A stretch of DNA of 64,000 bases from Halapricum hydrolyticum. Lineage in GTDB: Archaea; Halobacteriota; Halobacteria; Halobacteriales; Haloarculaceae. Both the position numbers and the translations under genes were made by a program. Location of the stretch: positions 1 to 64,000 of the forward strand of contig JAOPKD010000008.1 in the NCBI GenBank assembly GCA_025517565.1, in the 5' to 3' direction. This document shows, in pieces, positions 63,332-64,000 of this stretch; the stretch's first letter is position 1; every line of letters begins with the position of its first letter. The notes beneath the pieces were generated by a model. It was given only the letters and a program-made list of their open reading frames with translations, ran no database searches and was not told the DNA's origin.

Positions 63332-64000
63332 ATGAACGGCGACCGGTGGGTGACGGTGTTGCTGTTCGTCGTAGCGCTTGCAGTCTTGGGCGCGCTCGTC
63401 TGGGTCGCCGGGGTCGAGGAGACGCTTGCCGCACTCGGACGTGCCCGCCTGTCGCTCGTTGCGGTCGTCGTCGCCCTCACGGTCGTGTGGCTCGTCTCCT
63501 GGGGGCTGTCGCTGCACGTCGTCCTGCGTGCGCTCGGCGCGCCGGTGTCCGTCCCCAGGGCCGTGCTGGTGTTCACGGCAGCCATGTTCTCGAACAACAT
63601 CACCCCGTTCGGGCAGGCCGGCGGAGAGCCGGTCAGCGCGCTTCTCATCTCCGAGGCAGCCGACAGCGAGTACGAGACCGGGCTCGCGGCGATCGCCAGC
63701 GTCGACACGCTCCATTTCGTCCCGTCGATCGGGATGGCGCTGATCGGGATCGGGCTGTTCGGGATGGAGGCGGTTGCGACTTCACGCGACCTGTATCTGT
63801 CCGTCGCGGTCCTGGTCGGCCTGTTCGTGCTCGTCATCGGTGCCGCTGTCCTGGTCTATCATTACCACCACCGGATCGAACAGATGCTCGCGACTGCCGT
63901 CACCCCGATCGTCCGCGCCGTCTCGCGGATGGTCCCCGGCCGGACACCGCCGGGGACACAGGCCGTCGAAAACCGGATCGGCAACTTCTTCGAATCGATC
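63332..64000 (+). CDS. LPG synthase/flippase-like membrane protein (UPF0104), 3' end outside window
   Basis: The open frame from ATG 63332 runs for 223 codons to the window end without a stop, so it is truncated here. It starts MNGDRWVTVLLFVVALAVLG and has about six hydrophobic segments. TPFGQAGGEPVSALLIS is the signature of the lysylphosphatidylglycerol synthase-like membrane family (UPF0104/TIGR00374). Such proteins transport or modify lipids in many archaea. The full protein would be about 330-350 residues. It is divergent from thiL with a short intergenic gap. Confidence 0.82.
   Translation, partial: MNGDRWVTVLLFVVALAVLGALVWVAGVEETLAALGRARLSLVAVVVALTVVWLVSWGLSLHVVLRALGAPVSVPRAVLVFTAAMFSNNITPFGQAGGEPVSALLISEAADSEYETGLAAIASVDTLHFVPSIGMALIGIGLFGMEAVATSRDLYLSVAVLVGLFVLVIGAAVLVYHYHHRIEQMLATAVTPIVRAVSRMVPGRTPPGTQAVENRIGNFFESI

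Overview
The window is a chromosomal segment of a halophilic archaeon (class Halobacteria). The evidence is a very GC-rich sequence with acidic proteins, Tat-exported redox proteins including a halocyanin, an archaeal ribosomal/RNA-polymerase operon with rpoD, rpoN and rpoK, class I LysRS, GatE, a Bat-type regulator, a sensory rhodopsin/transducer pair, and leaderless promoters. I cannot resolve the genus from sequence alone.

Layout. 0-3.7 kb: a small zinc-ribbon gene and a three-gene oxidoreductase operon (GlpA-like FAD enzyme with BFD domain, pyridine-nucleotide oxidoreductase, DUF1667). 4.1-8.2 kb: a respiratory cytochrome bc operon (halocyanin, small membrane proteins, Rieske protein, split cytochrome b). 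8.3-19.2 kb: housekeeping genes (DHH/RCK protein, trmJ, gatE, fumC, mch, MBL hydrolase), a Bat regulator and a decayed histidine kinase. 19.2-21 kb: an IS1341-type transposon with a hairpin array, a tiny ribbon-helix-helix gene, an intact tnpB and a predicted structured 3' RNA, sitting directly before rqcH. 24.1-29.8 kb: initiator tRNA-Met with a duplicated 3' end (att-like scar), then a sensory-rhodopsin-II-like gene with its transducer, divergent from a HEAT-domain pseudokinase/membrane-protein pair. 29.8-48.5 kb: GDPD, SDR, PiT, an octad-repeat coiled-coil membrane protein, UDG, glutamate synthase (gltD, gltB), PHP/asparagine-synthase-like pair, a pseudo-radical-SAM protein with a small Htur_1727-type partner, riboflavin reductase, and an RND/MMPL exporter. 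48.6-54.7 kb: the operon tRNA-Ser, rps13, rps4, rps11, rpoD, tRNA-Leu, rpl18e, rpl13, rps9, rpoN, rpoK, eno, rps2 (minus strand). 55-64 kb: moaA, Mrp ATPase, lysS, pyrH, a MobB-MoaE fusion, DUF7123, a site-2 protease, thiL and a truncated flippase-like gene.

Most genes are ordinary. The unexplained signals lie mainly between genes. (1) A conserved non-coding element occurs three times (about 392-452, 20954-21020, 61044-61112), each between two same-strand genes. (2) Three tandem repeat arrays each begin exactly at a stop codon (14244, 23191, and 54985 on the minus strand). (3) A double-hairpin palindromic element is present both in the 3' structured end of tnpB and in frame inside gatE. (4) The pseudo-rSAM/SPASM protein with its small partner is a candidate uncharacterised peptide or cofactor system. 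(5) The photoreceptor has Ala where the signalling Thr of NpSRII lies, and its divergent neighbour is a kinase fold lacking every catalytic residue.
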